This document shows, in pieces, positions 1 to 8,065 of a stretch of DNA of 34,602 nt; within the stretch, counting starts at the first letter, position 1; the number at the start of each line of letters is the position of its first letter. Origin of the DNA: Lachnospiraceae bacterium MD329 (lineage in GTDB: Bacteria; Bacillota; Clostridia; UBA1381). The translations under genes were made by a program, and so were the position numbers. The notes below the pieces were generated by a model. That model ran no database searches. It was not told where the DNA came from and saw only the letters and a list, made by a program, of their open reading frames with translations. The DNA is taken from positions 1 through 34,602 of the forward strand of contig VIQV01000035.1 in assembly GCA_010206265.1 (NCBI GenBank). The letters run 5' to 3'.

Positions 1-161
1 GCTGTTTAGACCCACAGGGACTCAATGCTCTTGTAACCTCGTTCTAAATAAACCGTCGGGCGGTATCTAACTGATTAACAAACTGCAAAGAGACTGTGGT
101 TGGAGCCTATTCGAAACCGTCAAGCGGTAGGAGGCTAAAACCAATCCACAGCATCTAAACA
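1..161 (+). other. Structured segment, possible TnpB-type transposon right end / guide-RNA scaffold (truncated by window)
   Basis: The segment folds into nested stems: TGTTTAGA at 3-10 pairs with TCTAAACA at 154-161 and closes the whole piece. CTGTGGTTGG at 94-103 pairs with CCAA..CCACAG at 141-151, and inside it AGCCT 104-108 pairs with AGGCT 132-136 and ACCG 116-119 with CGGT 125-128. A second ACCG/CGGT hairpin lies at 52-64. Two reading frames enter from the left and end at 47 and 70, so the 3' end of an upstream gene may overlap the structure. This arrangement resembles the omega-RNA scaffold at the 3' end of tnpB in IS200/IS605- or IS607-type elements, which is an inference; no tnpB is visible because the window starts here. 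Strand is assigned by the direction of the incoming frames and is uncertain. Another structured RNA class is possible. Confidence 0.4.
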
Positions 162-230
162 ATATTATATCATAGTTCTTGGAGAGGAACTCTAAAAACT
201 ACTACTTTTATTATACGAGGAGGCTTGGCG

Positions 231-404
231 ATGAGTTCTGTAATACATAGAGTGGCAGAGAATGTTGTGGTAATGAAAACACAAAGTGGCTGCACAGTAA
301 CAATTAAATTCCGAAAAGAGGATAATCCTGATATTGAAAATATTGTAACTGATAATCTGTTGACTTCATACGAACAGAGAATAAAAGATAGTATTAAAGT
401 ATAA
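231..404 (+). CDS. Small protein of 57 residues in the recombinase cassette
   Basis: An ATG at 231 is preceded by GAGGAGG seven bases upstream, a near-ideal ribosome site, and the frame runs to TAA at 402-404. The product begins MSSVIHRVAENVVVMKTQ, has an alternating hydrophobic middle (beta-strand-like, TVTIKF) and a charged helical end. There is no signal peptide or membrane segment. I do not recognise a family with certainty. Its size and its place near a large serine recombinase recall the small accessory proteins (TnpW-like) of Tn4451-type mobilisable elements, but that is only a contextual guess. A promoter for the next gene begins 12 bases after its stop. Confidence 0.6.
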   Translation: MSSVIHRVAENVVVMKTQSGCTVTIKFRKEDNPDIENIVTDNLLTSYEQRIKDSIKV

Positions 405-415
405 AATCGCGTAGG

Positions 416-444
416 TTGACGAATTTTTACATATATGATATACT
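416..444 (+). promoter_or_regulatory. Sigma-A-type promoter for the DUF1016 gene
   Basis: TTGACG at 416-421 and TATACT at 439-444 are separated by exactly 17 bases, a near-consensus housekeeping promoter. It lies 130 bases upstream of the nuclease-like gene at 574, leaving a long untranslated leader (about 450-573) in which I see no clear hairpin. Called by eye from consensus match only. Confidence 0.6.
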
Positions 445-573
445 GTAATATAACAGAGTAGTTAGTGTGTGCGAGAAACTAATATTCATACTTACAATAT
501 AAAATTTGGAATATAATTAGGTAAAATATGAGCATCTCTCACTATTATTGAGGAAAATATTAAGGAGCTATGT

Positions 574-1626
574 ATGGAAAATAAATTAAAAATTATAAAT
601 GATGCTCAGTATCAAAATTGGATTAGTACTATTAAGGAAAGGATAAAGGCAAGTCAGCTAAAGGCTGCGGTACGAGTCAATAAAGAACTGTTGATGTTGT
701 ACTGGGATTTAGGAAAAGATATTGTAGAAAAAGAGGCTGAGTCTGTTTGGGGAAGCGGTTTTTATAATGCAATGAGCAATTCATTGAAAAAAGAATTTCC
801 AGATACAACAGGTTTTTCCGTTACCAATTTAAAGTATATGAAAAAATTTTATACGTTCTATAAAGATATAAAAGCAAATCGTCAACAGGCTGTTGACGAT
901 TTGATAGGTTCAGTTCCGTGGGGACATCATATACTAATATTTACAAAATGCAAAAAAATGGACGAAGCCTTGTTTTATTTACAAAAAACAGTTGATAATG
1001 GCTGGAGCAGAGCTGTGTTAATGAATTTTATAGAAACGCAATTGTTTGAGACACAAGGAAAAGCAATTACAAATTTTTCAAAAATGCTGCCAAGCCCGCA
1101 AAGTGATTTGGCGCAAGAAACAATAAAAGATCCTTATAACTTTGATTTTTTAACATTGACTGAAGGTTATAGAGAAAAAGAATTAGAAGAAGCACTTACT
1201 TCTAATATAACTAAATTTCTTTTGGAATTGGGTCAGGGATTTGCGTTTGTAGGAAGACAAGTTCCAATTACCGTTGGAGAAAAAGAATTATTTATTGACT
1301 TACTATTTTATCATCTTGAATTAAAATGCTATGTTGTTGTAGAATTAAAGGTGGGAGAATTTGAACCGTCATTTACCGGACAATTAGGCGTTTATGTTGC
1401 GGCAATCAACCATCAGAAGAAAAAGGATGATGATAACCCGACTTTGGGATTGTTAATTTGTAAAACGAAAGATAATGTTATGGCTGAGTATTCTCTGGAA
1501 TCAAGCAGTCAGCCTATTGGTATATCTGAATACAATCTCTCTAATTTGCTGCCGAAGAATTATCAAAGTACATTACCTACAATAGAAGATATTGAGGAAT
1601 CTATTCGACAGTTGACAGATAAATAA
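574..1626 (+). CDS. DUF1016 / YhcG-type PDDEXK nuclease-domain protein
   Basis: The 350-residue product matches the DUF1016 layout. An N-terminal helical part (about 10-170) carries the family signature SVPWGHH at 113-119 and the YWDLG element near 43. A C-terminal PDDEXK-like fold (about 185-340) has the candidate catalytic residues D242 (FIDLLFYH) and E257-x-K259 (VELKVGEF), followed by Q270. These proteins occur widely in accessory DNA and some are linked to restriction or phage defence; the biochemical role of most is unknown. The start at 574 follows AAGGAG with acceptable spacing. The gene has its own promoter and terminator, so it is an independent unit between the small protein and the serine recombinase. 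Likely cytoplasmic; no signal peptide. The family call is firm, a nuclease activity is inferred. Confidence 0.9.
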   Translation: MENKLKIINDAQYQNWISTIKERIKASQLKAAVRVNKELLMLYWDLGKDIVEKEAESVWGSGFYNAMSNSLKKEFPDTTGFSVTNLKYMKKFYTFYKDIKANRQQAVDDLIGSVPWGHHILIFTKCKKMDEALFYLQKTVDNGWSRAVLMNFIETQLFETQGKAITNFSKMLPSPQSDLAQETIKDPYNFDFLTLTEGYREKELEEALTSNITKFLLELGQGFAFVGRQVPITVGEKELFIDLLFYHLELKCYVVVELKVGEFEPSFTGQLGVYVAAINHQKKKDDDNPTLGLLICKTKDNVMAEYSLESSSQPIGISEYNLSNLLPKNYQSTLPTIEDIEESIRQLTDK

Positions 1627-1634
1627 TAAATTAA

Positions 1635-1668
1635 AATAATGCTTGATACAATCAGGCATTATTTTTTT
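1635..1668 (+). terminator. Rho-independent terminator after the DUF1016 gene
   Basis: AATAATGCTTGAT (1635-1647) and ATCAGGCATTATT (1651-1663) form a 13-bp stem with one G.T pair and a 3-base loop, followed by a T run to 1668. It begins nine bases after the stop codon. Confidence 0.9.
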
Positions 1669-1690
1669 GTCTAAAAATGTAAAGTACGAA

Positions 1691-1719
1691 TTGACATTTG
1701 AAAGTCTATCTTATATAAT
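1691..1719 (+). promoter_or_regulatory. Consensus promoter of the serine recombinase gene
   Basis: TTGACA at 1691-1696, 17-base spacer, TATAAT at 1714-1719: a perfect match to the sigma-A consensus. Downstream, CATAATTTTAATTATG (1759-1774) is a perfect 7-bp inverted repeat lying one base before the AAAGGAG ribosome site (1776-1782), so it could be an operator or a leader hairpin that limits expression. Confidence 0.85.
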
Positions 1720-1792
1720 AAAGATAATGAACATTGAAAAATGAATACATCGGCCTTGCATAATTTTAATTATGTAAAGGAGAAACAGTGCT

Positions 1793-3397
1793 ATGAAAAA
1801 AGCGTATTGTTTATACAGAGTATCAACAAAGAAACAGGTTGATAAGTTACAGGACGATATTCCTATGCAAAAAATCGCGTGTCATGAATTTGCAGAACAA
1901 CAGGGCTGGGTAATTGCTAAAGAGTTTTACGAAAAAGGCGTATCCGGCTTTAAGGTTTCAGCAGAAGATAGAGATGCAGTTCAGGAATTAAGAGAAGCGG
2001 CATTAAATAAGGAATTTGAGGTTTTGTTGGTGTATATGTTTGACCGTCTTGGAAGAATTTATAGAGAAACACCTTTTATTGTGGAATGGTTCGTAGAAAA
2101 TGGGATAGAAGTGTGGAGTTCACAGGAAGGTCAGCAGAGGCTTGATAATGATGGAGATGTGCTGATGAATTTTGTTCGTTATTGGCAGGCAAGCGGTGAA
2201 AGTAAAAAGACGTCAATGCGTCTTAAAACAAGAATGGCGCAGCTTACGGCAGAGGGAATATATCACGGCGGCGCAACGCCTCTTGGTTATCAGGCAGTAC
2301 ATACGGGCAGAGTAAATAAGAAAGGTCAGCCTGTTAAGGACTTAGTGATAGATACAAAGGAAGCGGAGTATGTAAAAATGATATTCAGCAAAACCTTAAA
2401 CGAGGGCTACGGTTCATACAGAATGGCGGATTATCTGAACAAGCTTGGCATAAGAACGCATAACGGAAAAGAATTTCAATGCAATACAATAAACCGTATT
2501 CTGAAAAACCGTCTGTACTGCGGATATTATGTGGCGGGCGAAACAGTATCGCCAAAACTTGAACATCTTGTCATTATTGATGAAAACGTGTTTGACAGCG
2601 TACAGCATATTCTGAAACAGCGTTCAAAGAAGAATGATGAAAAACAGCATATCGCACGAACAACAAAAGGAAAAACGCTGCTTTCGGGAAATCTATACTG
2701 CGCTCACTGCGGAGGGAAAATGATTTCATCGGGACACACCGAGAAATATGAGCGTAAGGACGGAAGTATCGGAGTATCAAGCGCGCTTAGATATGTTTGT
2801 TATCACCGCGCACGCAAGCTGAATAACTGCGAGGGACAGACGGTATATTCTGCGCCTAAGATTGATAAGGCAGTATTAGAGATTATAGGATATTATCTTG
2901 ATGCCATAAAGAAAACTCCAAAGGATAAAGCTCTTGAAATCCGATATAAAAAAGAGCTTGCCAATAAACGGAAAATCAGGCGCGAACTTATGGATAATAA
3001 GGAGAAGCTTGAAAAGCGGTTAAAGGAATTATCTCTTGAAGTAGGCAAAAGTCTTTGCGGAGAAAACACTTTCCCGGTTGACGTGCTTTCTATGTCGATA
3101 AACTCGACAAAGGAGGATATAGCTGAAACAGATAGACGGTTAAATGAATGTGATACTGATCTTGAAAAACAATCCGAAATGCTTAACAAGCTTGATTTTT
3201 ATTATAACCAATTTGTAACGTGGGCTGATGAATTTGACAATGCTTCGCAAGAGCAGAGAAAGATGATTATATGCCAGCTTATTGATTCTATAAAGGTCGG
3301 ACGCGGATATGAATTGGAGATTGAATTTAATTCGAGTTATAAACAATTTTTTGATGATGCGTTTATGTCGGAAGAAAAGGCGGTGCAGAACATTTAG
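1793..3397 (+). CDS. Large serine recombinase (TndX/TnpX-like)
   Basis: The 534-residue protein has the three-part layout of large serine recombinases: an N-terminal resolvase/invertase catalytic domain with nucleophile S11 (LYRVSTKKQ) and the DRLGR motif, a central recombinase domain (about 160-270), a zinc-ribbon (YCAHCGG and a later CYH...NNC pair) and a long coiled-coil tail (about 390-460). It would cut and rejoin DNA at element ends or att sites and needs no host factors in known relatives. The start follows AAAGGAG by ten bases and has a consensus promoter. Length and motifs are intact, so it is probably active. The element it mobilises is not defined: no matching att cores were recognised by eye, and the 534 bases downstream hold no intact gene. 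Confidence 0.95.
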   Translation: MKKAYCLYRVSTKKQVDKLQDDIPMQKIACHEFAEQQGWVIAKEFYEKGVSGFKVSAEDRDAVQELREAALNKEFEVLLVYMFDRLGRIYRETPFIVEWFVENGIEVWSSQEGQQRLDNDGDVLMNFVRYWQASGESKKTSMRLKTRMAQLTAEGIYHGGATPLGYQAVHTGRVNKKGQPVKDLVIDTKEAEYVKMIFSKTLNEGYGSYRMADYLNKLGIRTHNGKEFQCNTINRILKNRLYCGYYVAGETVSPKLEHLVIIDENVFDSVQHILKQRSKKNDEKQHIARTTKGKTLLSGNLYCAHCGGKMISSGHTEKYERKDGSIGVSSALRYVCYHRARKLNNCEGQTVYSAPKIDKAVLEIIGYYLDAIKKTPKDKALEIRYKKELANKRKIRRELMDNKEKLEKRLKELSLEVGKSLCGENTFPVDVLSMSINSTKEDIAETDRRLNECDTDLEKQSEMLNKLDFYYNQFVTWADEFDNASQEQRKMIICQLIDSIKVGRGYELEIEFNSSYKQFFDDAFMSEEKAVQNI

Positions 3398-3931
3398 GGA
3401 AGTATCATTGTCCCTCTATGAGATTATCGCCCACAGCTTGCAAGGTCTGTTTTGCGGCATGGATATTTTATCGCAATCTATATGCTTCAATGAAAAAAAA
3501 TAAAACAAAGAGGTAGAAGCAATTATAGATTATAGCGTATCTGCCGTCCGGCTCATTCATACAGGAATGTATCCGTTTGCTATTATCCTGCCCCAGCGTT
3601 ATCTTCCGAGGCTTTCTTTATAATTTCTTCCACCAAGCTGTCGTTCTTTTCTTATATTACACAGCGCCAAAGGTGCGAAAACGGCAACACACCCTTTATA
3701 TGCCGCTGTATATAAGAAAAATAAATAACAAAAGTAACAGTTTCAAACCTTTGCCGTTTTTATAATCAAGCCATATATATGACCGCATAATTTATTTTAT
3801 AGCACTACAATAAGGCGGCACAGCCTTTTCTATGTCGCCTGCGAGTATCTGAAAACAAAATTAACCGTTAATCAAATACTTTTTCCCATTCCATAGCGCG
3901 ACAAATCTTGTTGCTGTCACATAATAACTGA
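3398..3931. other. Gap between recombinases with only gene-like scraps
   Basis: No intact gene, RNA or terminator is convincing in this 534-base gap. On the minus strand, 3648-3583 reads as a short coding-like tail (KNDSLVEEIIKKASEDNAG) ending in TAA with no start, which may be the end of a decayed gene. Other open frames here are short, low in plausible composition and lack ribosome sites. A site for the serine recombinase could lie in this stretch but none was identified. Confidence 0.4.
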
Positions 3932-4783
3932 TTATGTTGTATCGTGTAGAAAATAGTCCCGTATAAGACCGAGCTTTTGAATCCTCTTGCGGTGAACTTC
4001 CCCGCTTTCCGCTGTATAAATACGCGTGGTATTTATACTCGAATGTCCAAGAATATCAGCAAGACGAACTATATCCTGATAGACAGCATAATATGTTTTA
4101 CCAAACAAGTGTCTTAAATTATGCGGAAACACCTTGCTTGCAAGCACTCCGGCTTTAACGCAAAGACGTTTCATCTCTGCCCAGAGATTACTCCTGTTAA
4201 GAGGTTTTCCTCTTCTGGTAACAAATACAGCTCCGTTCCTAATATTCTTTTCCCTAATGTACCGTTGTAACATCTTACACAACTTACTCGGAATAAAAAT
4301 AACACGATTTTTCCCCTTGCATTTAATTCTCGCAACACCATTTTTCACAGCGTCCACTGTTATGTATGCCAATTCGGACACGCGGATTCCGGTAGCACAA
4401 ATTGTCTGCATTACAAGATACAAACGTGTTTTTCCCTGCTCATAAGCTGTTTTCAAAAGCATATCATATTCTGCTTTTGTAAGTTCACGGTTCGGTTCAA
4501 TAAATGCGTTTTGCTGAATTTTAAGACTTTTCACTCTGTATTCCGGATGGTCTATCCACTCAAAAAATGAGTTCAGCGATGATAATATAGAATTTACACT
4601 CTTTGGAGCATACTCGCCCTCCAGCCATTGCTTATATTCCTGAACAACAGTTTTACTTATTTGCTGTCCGTTAAGCCACTGAACAAATGCGGTTACATCG
4701 TGAGTGTACTTCATTACTGTCGCTTTTGACTTTTCCTCCGAAATAAGGTAACTCTCAAATCCCTTAATTTTTTGTAACATCAA
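3932..4783 (-). CDS. Tyrosine recombinase / site-specific integrase
   Basis: The 283-residue protein is a short XerC/D-like integrase: an N-terminal SAM-like core-binding domain (about 1-90) and a catalytic domain with the full active-site set, R134 (TGIRVSEL), a beta-hairpin lysine near K156-K158, H221-x-x-R224 (HNLRH), H247 (LGHSS) and nucleophile Y256 (TRIYT). It would perform strand exchange through a 3'-phosphotyrosine link. It is transcribed towards the serine recombinase and away from the glycan locus. The start at 4783 is assigned by length; a GGAGGG stretch lies just upstream. The protein continues nine residues past the usual LGLI ending, which is probably harmless. Whether it serves a mobile unit or local inversion is not shown. 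Confidence 0.93.
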   Translation of the reverse strand: MMLQKIKGFESYLISEEKSKATVMKYTHDVTAFVQWLNGQQISKTVVQEYKQWLEGEYAPKSVNSILSSLNSFFEWIDHPEYRVKSLKIQQNAFIEPNRELTKAEYDMLLKTAYEQGKTRLYLVMQTICATGIRVSELAYITVDAVKNGVARIKCKGKNRVIFIPSKLCKMLQRYIREKNIRNGAVFVTRRGKPLNRSNLWAEMKRLCVKAGVLASKVFPHNLRHLFGKTYYAVYQDIVRLADILGHSSINTTRIYTAESGEVHRKRIQKLGLIRDYFLHDTT

Positions 4784-4884
4784 TAATTCCCTCCATCACC
4801 ATTATACAATATTTTTTTTAATTTGTCATTTACACTAAAAATGAGCATAAAAAATAAGGCGCATTACCTCTTTTTGAATAAACA

Positions 4885-4915
4885 CCCCCGCCTCTATGCA
4901 ATATAGAGGCAGGGG
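4885..4915 (-). terminator. Hairpin terminating the long minus-strand unit B
   Basis: CCCCCGCCTCTAT (4885-4897) and ATAGAGGCAGGGG (4903-4915) form a GC-rich stem of about 13 bp, 24 bases past the stop of the last gene. On the minus strand it is followed by TGTTTATTC, a weak T tract. It also lies upstream of the divergently placed integrase gene, so it would insulate that gene from the long operon. Confidence 0.7.
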
Positions 4916-4939
4916 CACAATTACTATTTTTTACTTATC

Positions 4940-6955
4940 CTACTGTGCAACCGCGTCACATCTTGGCTGCATGCTTTCAAGGCTGTTCCACATTAACACC
5001 TTGACCCTTGCATAGTCACCGTCAAAGGCATTCGGAATGCTAATGCTTGCACCTGCCGCATTTGTCTTTATATCTGATATATCCTTGATTGTGGCTTTTA
5101 CGAGATTGCCATTAGCTGTATATGTTGCAATTATAAGATATGCGCTTTCATTTGTGCGCTTTATTACATTTACCGTGCTGTCCGCTGCATTAACGCCCTT
5201 AATCTCATAATCGTCAGTCTGGATTTCTTCCCAGCGTGCATAAAGAGTTGTACCATTTAAGTCTGTAACATTTTCGGCTGTTATTGTCTCTATCTTATCG
5301 CCTTCTGTTTCAGATGTATACCAACCCTTGAACTCATATCCTTCTTTTTCAGGTGTTGTAAGTTCGGGCAAGCCCTCTATTGTGCCGGTTATTTCACTGC
5401 TTTCTTCACCGTTCTGCAATGTTATTTTATACGTTACAATCTCCCACTGTGCATTAAATCTAAGTGAGCCTTGTATTGACGCAATATTTGTATATACCGC
5501 ATTGTCACTTCCGTATTTATATATTGTGTCGTCTCCGTCTACCTTCCAGCCTTCAAACGTATATCCTGCACGGATTGGCTCCTGCTCCGGTATCACTATT
5601 TGAGTGGTTGATTCTTGATCATATTCATTTGAATCACTCGGCTTATTTGTAACACCTGCTTCTGGAGCTAAATATGCAACGGTAAATTTACCGTGTTCTA
5701 TCCAGCGCGCATATATTGTTTTTTCTGTGCTGTCACCAAAGAACGCAAGCATTTTATCTGCTGTATTGAAATGCTCATTAGTTACAACATTACCGCCGCC
5801 GTTTGGTTCGGTACGCCAATTTGTGAAATTGTAATCCTGACGCGTAGGATTTTCAGACGGTAATTGCAGTAATCTTTCAACTGTGCCTGTAAGAGTTGTA
5901 TTTTCTATGCCTGTTCCTTCTTGTAAATCAAGCTTTAATGTATATGTTTTAGGCGTAATATTTACTGTTACCTTAACCGCTTTATCAGGCATTGTAAAGC
6001 TGTACTTGCCCTCTGTTTCTGTAATAGCTTGGCTTTCTCCGCCCTCCGGCTGATATGTAACACTTGATATGTCATATCCGTTGGGAGCTGTCGCTGTAAA
6101 TTCAACAGGATTGCCCTCCGTTGCAGTTTCAGGTGCTGTGATTGTACCCTTTAAGCCTTCGGGAATAGTTCCCTCTGACACAAACTCTGATGTAATACTA
6201 CTTGTAATCTTTTCCCGTTCCGTTACAGTCGCCTTAAAGGTAGTCGGATTATATGCGCCGCCCTCTGTATTCGGTACAAAACGGAACGTATGCTCGCCTT
6301 CATCAAGAGCCGCAGTCGGGATTTTCAGTGTAGCCGTGCTGCCAACAGCGGTAATAGTATGATTGGTGATTTCAGTTTTTGTTTCCTCTTTTACCTCATA
6401 CAGCTTGTTAGCATCTTTCCACGCATCTGTATAATCGCTTATCGTAATTTCTATATCTTTTCCCTGCGGTGTATTGACAGCATTAGATAAGCTCGGCTGT
6501 ATCTGGTCGGTAACACTCTTATAGAATTTACTGAACATCTTCGCGCCCTTTGTATTTGCTCTCATGTTGTATATTCCCACAGGCTGATTTGTGCGCTGAC
6601 GGAATTGGATAGTTACCGTACCATCTGATGCGACTGTTTTCTCATCAACAAACTGAATTTTGTCTTTGCTTACAGTTTCGCCATCTCCAAGCTTCTGATT
6701 TGCAAGAAAACTCATATTTTTGCCTTCTGCGTCATCACCTTCAAGCTTCAGTTTGATTTTCAATAGCGTAGACGGTGAAATGCGGAGCATTCCCTCCTCG
6801 TCCGACGCGTCTGTTTTTAATGTTTCCTTCAGGTTCTTGGTTTCAGCGTTGACAGTTACCTCCTCAGCGGTAATATCGCCCTCTGCCGCAAGCGCGGAAA
6901 CCGAAAGACTTCCTGCCATTATTAGAGCTAAAAACCCCGATAATATCTTTTTCAT
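4940..6955 (-). CDS. Secreted InlB-repeat (Listeria-Bacteroides repeat) protein
   Basis: The 671-residue product opens with a clear signal peptide (MKKILSGFLALIMAGSLSVSALA). Residues 28-260 are an unrecognised beta-rich region. A divergent InlB-like repeat follows (about 262-337), then three Flg_new/InlB B-repeats (about 338-578) with the hallmarks YNFTNWRTEPNGG, YTFEGWKVDG and YEFKGWYTSE, each closing with a xARW or NAQW motif. The last 93 residues (579-671) form a small domain ending VKVLMWNSLESMQPRCDAV, which recurs in the SGNH protein of unit A. There is no sortase motif or SLH domain, so anchoring is unknown. It is translationally coupled to the preceding gene: that gene's stop codon lies inside the GAGGAGG ribosome site, four bases separate the two. 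Probably an adhesin or scaffold-like surface protein. Confidence 0.85.
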   Translation of the reverse strand: MKKILSGFLALIMAGSLSVSALAAEGDITAEEVTVNAETKNLKETLKTDASDEEGMLRISPSTLLKIKLKLEGDDAEGKNMSFLANQKLGDGETVSKDKIQFVDEKTVASDGTVTIQFRQRTNQPVGIYNMRANTKGAKMFSKFYKSVTDQIQPSLSNAVNTPQGKDIEITISDYTDAWKDANKLYEVKEETKTEITNHTITAVGSTATLKIPTAALDEGEHTFRFVPNTEGGAYNPTTFKATVTEREKITSSITSEFVSEGTIPEGLKGTITAPETATEGNPVEFTATAPNGYDISSVTYQPEGGESQAITETEGKYSFTMPDKAVKVTVNITPKTYTLKLDLQEGTGIENTTLTGTVERLLQLPSENPTRQDYNFTNWRTEPNGGGNVVTNEHFNTADKMLAFFGDSTEKTIYARWIEHGKFTVAYLAPEAGVTNKPSDSNEYDQESTTQIVIPEQEPIRAGYTFEGWKVDGDDTIYKYGSDNAVYTNIASIQGSLRFNAQWEIVTYKITLQNGEESSEITGTIEGLPELTTPEKEGYEFKGWYTSETEGDKIETITAENVTDLNGTTLYARWEEIQTDDYEIKGVNAADSTVNVIKRTNESAYLIIATYTANGNLVKATIKDISDIKTNAAGASISIPNAFDGDYARVKVLMWNSLESMQPRCDAVAQ

Positions 6956-6959
6956 TTTT

Positions 6960-7928
6960 TTACTCCTCCTCGTTATTTTTATTAAAATTCAGCGATATGC
7001 TATCGCCGTTATTTTCTATGTTTAATACGTCTGCGAACATTGCGCGTATTGTGGATACGGGAACAAAGGTTCTTCCGTTTATGATTTCGGGCTTAGTTAA
7101 GTCTGTTCTAAGCTTCGCGTTTATATATGTATCCTCCTTGCTCATATCGAAGTATGCGCTTATGTACGGATAAAAGACAGATACTGTTTTTGTTTCGCCG
7201 TCCCACGCTATTTCCATTCCAATCGCTTCGGCAAGCGGACGAAGTGGTATCATAAATTCGTCTTTTACATACGGCGGAGCGTCTGTTGTCTTTTCTGCGC
7301 CGTTTATATACACTGTCGAAACACCGTTCTTAAATTCTATCTTATCTTCAAATTCAGGTATTTCAAGGGTTGGGAATATGTTATATCCTCCGACGTATGT
7401 GTCAACTCCCTCCGCGCTCGTACCCGACAGACTGAAATTCGCTTTGTCAAGCGTAATCAGATTTACGCTTCCTGCAAGGAAACGCAAAGGATAATAGTCA
7501 TCCGAGTTCCACAAAGCGTTGGGTTTTTTCGGTATCAGCGTAAAATAGAACAGAGGTCCGTCACGCAGTACCACGTTATTTTCGCCGCTGAAATCAACGT
7601 AGCTTACCGATACAACACCGTCTTGCGCTGATACTTCAACCATATCCGTATCACGCACAAGCATTGTTTCGTTTGCGCCTAATGTCGGTCTGCCGTTTTC
7701 GTCCGCTTTGAGCGTAAAATTCTCCGTGTCATACGCAAACCGAAACTCACAGCCGCACAGGCCGTCGTTGTCCTGCGGCAATTTTTTTGTGTAAATCGGA
7801 ACGATGATTTCATTGTTCCCGTTCATGCTCTGCGGCGCAAAGAATACGGACGGATTCTCCGCCGCAAAAGCTGCTATCGGTATACAAACCAATAAAGCCA
7901 TCGCTGTTGCACATAATTTTTTTATCAT
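6960..7928 (-). CDS. Secreted protein with cohesin-like and copper-amine-oxidase-N (stalk) domains
   Basis: The 322-residue protein has a signal peptide (MIKKLCATAMALLVCIPIAAFA). Residues about 25-165 have the strand pattern of a cohesin/CBM-like jelly roll: IIVPIYTKKL, CEFRFAYDTENFTL, and a closing GPLFYFTLIPK. Residues about 200-317 match the Cu_amine_oxidN1 stalk domain (FMIPLRPLAEAIGMEIAWD, a later GRTFVPVSTIRAMF), a module common in secreted clostridial proteins and not itself a copper enzyme. A good CGGAGG site precedes the start. It forms a coupled pair with the InlB-repeat gene and follows the GH3 gene by 137 bases; that gap has a weak inverted repeat but no convincing promoter. The cohesin assignment is structural inference; no dockerin was seen in this window. 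Confidence 0.8.
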   Translation of the reverse strand: MIKKLCATAMALLVCIPIAAFAAENPSVFFAPQSMNGNNEIIVPIYTKKLPQDNDGLCGCEFRFAYDTENFTLKADENGRPTLGANETMLVRDTDMVEVSAQDGVVSVSYVDFSGENNVVLRDGPLFYFTLIPKKPNALWNSDDYYPLRFLAGSVNLITLDKANFSLSGTSAEGVDTYVGGYNIFPTLEIPEFEDKIEFKNGVSTVYINGAEKTTDAPPYVKDEFMIPLRPLAEAIGMEIAWDGETKTVSVFYPYISAYFDMSKEDTYINAKLRTDLTKPEIINGRTFVPVSTIRAMFADVLNIENNGDSISLNFNKNNEEE

Positions 7929-8065
7929 TTCTATAACCTCCGTTTCATTTCAATATATCGCTCATCACAGAATACACAGCTTAATATAATAAGAGGGAGA
8001 GAGGGTCTTATTGGGGTAACAAGTAAAACCGTATATTCTGAGATCAGCAATATATTTATCGCCTT

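Noticed and set aside
3577..3765. 62-codon frame in the gap between the recombinases
   Set aside because: No ribosome site, no domain, and it overlaps a better coding-like scrap on the other strand.
1..4783. Integrative conjugative element
   Set aside because: No relaxase, type IV secretion or replication gene is present in the window, so only mobility genes can be claimed.
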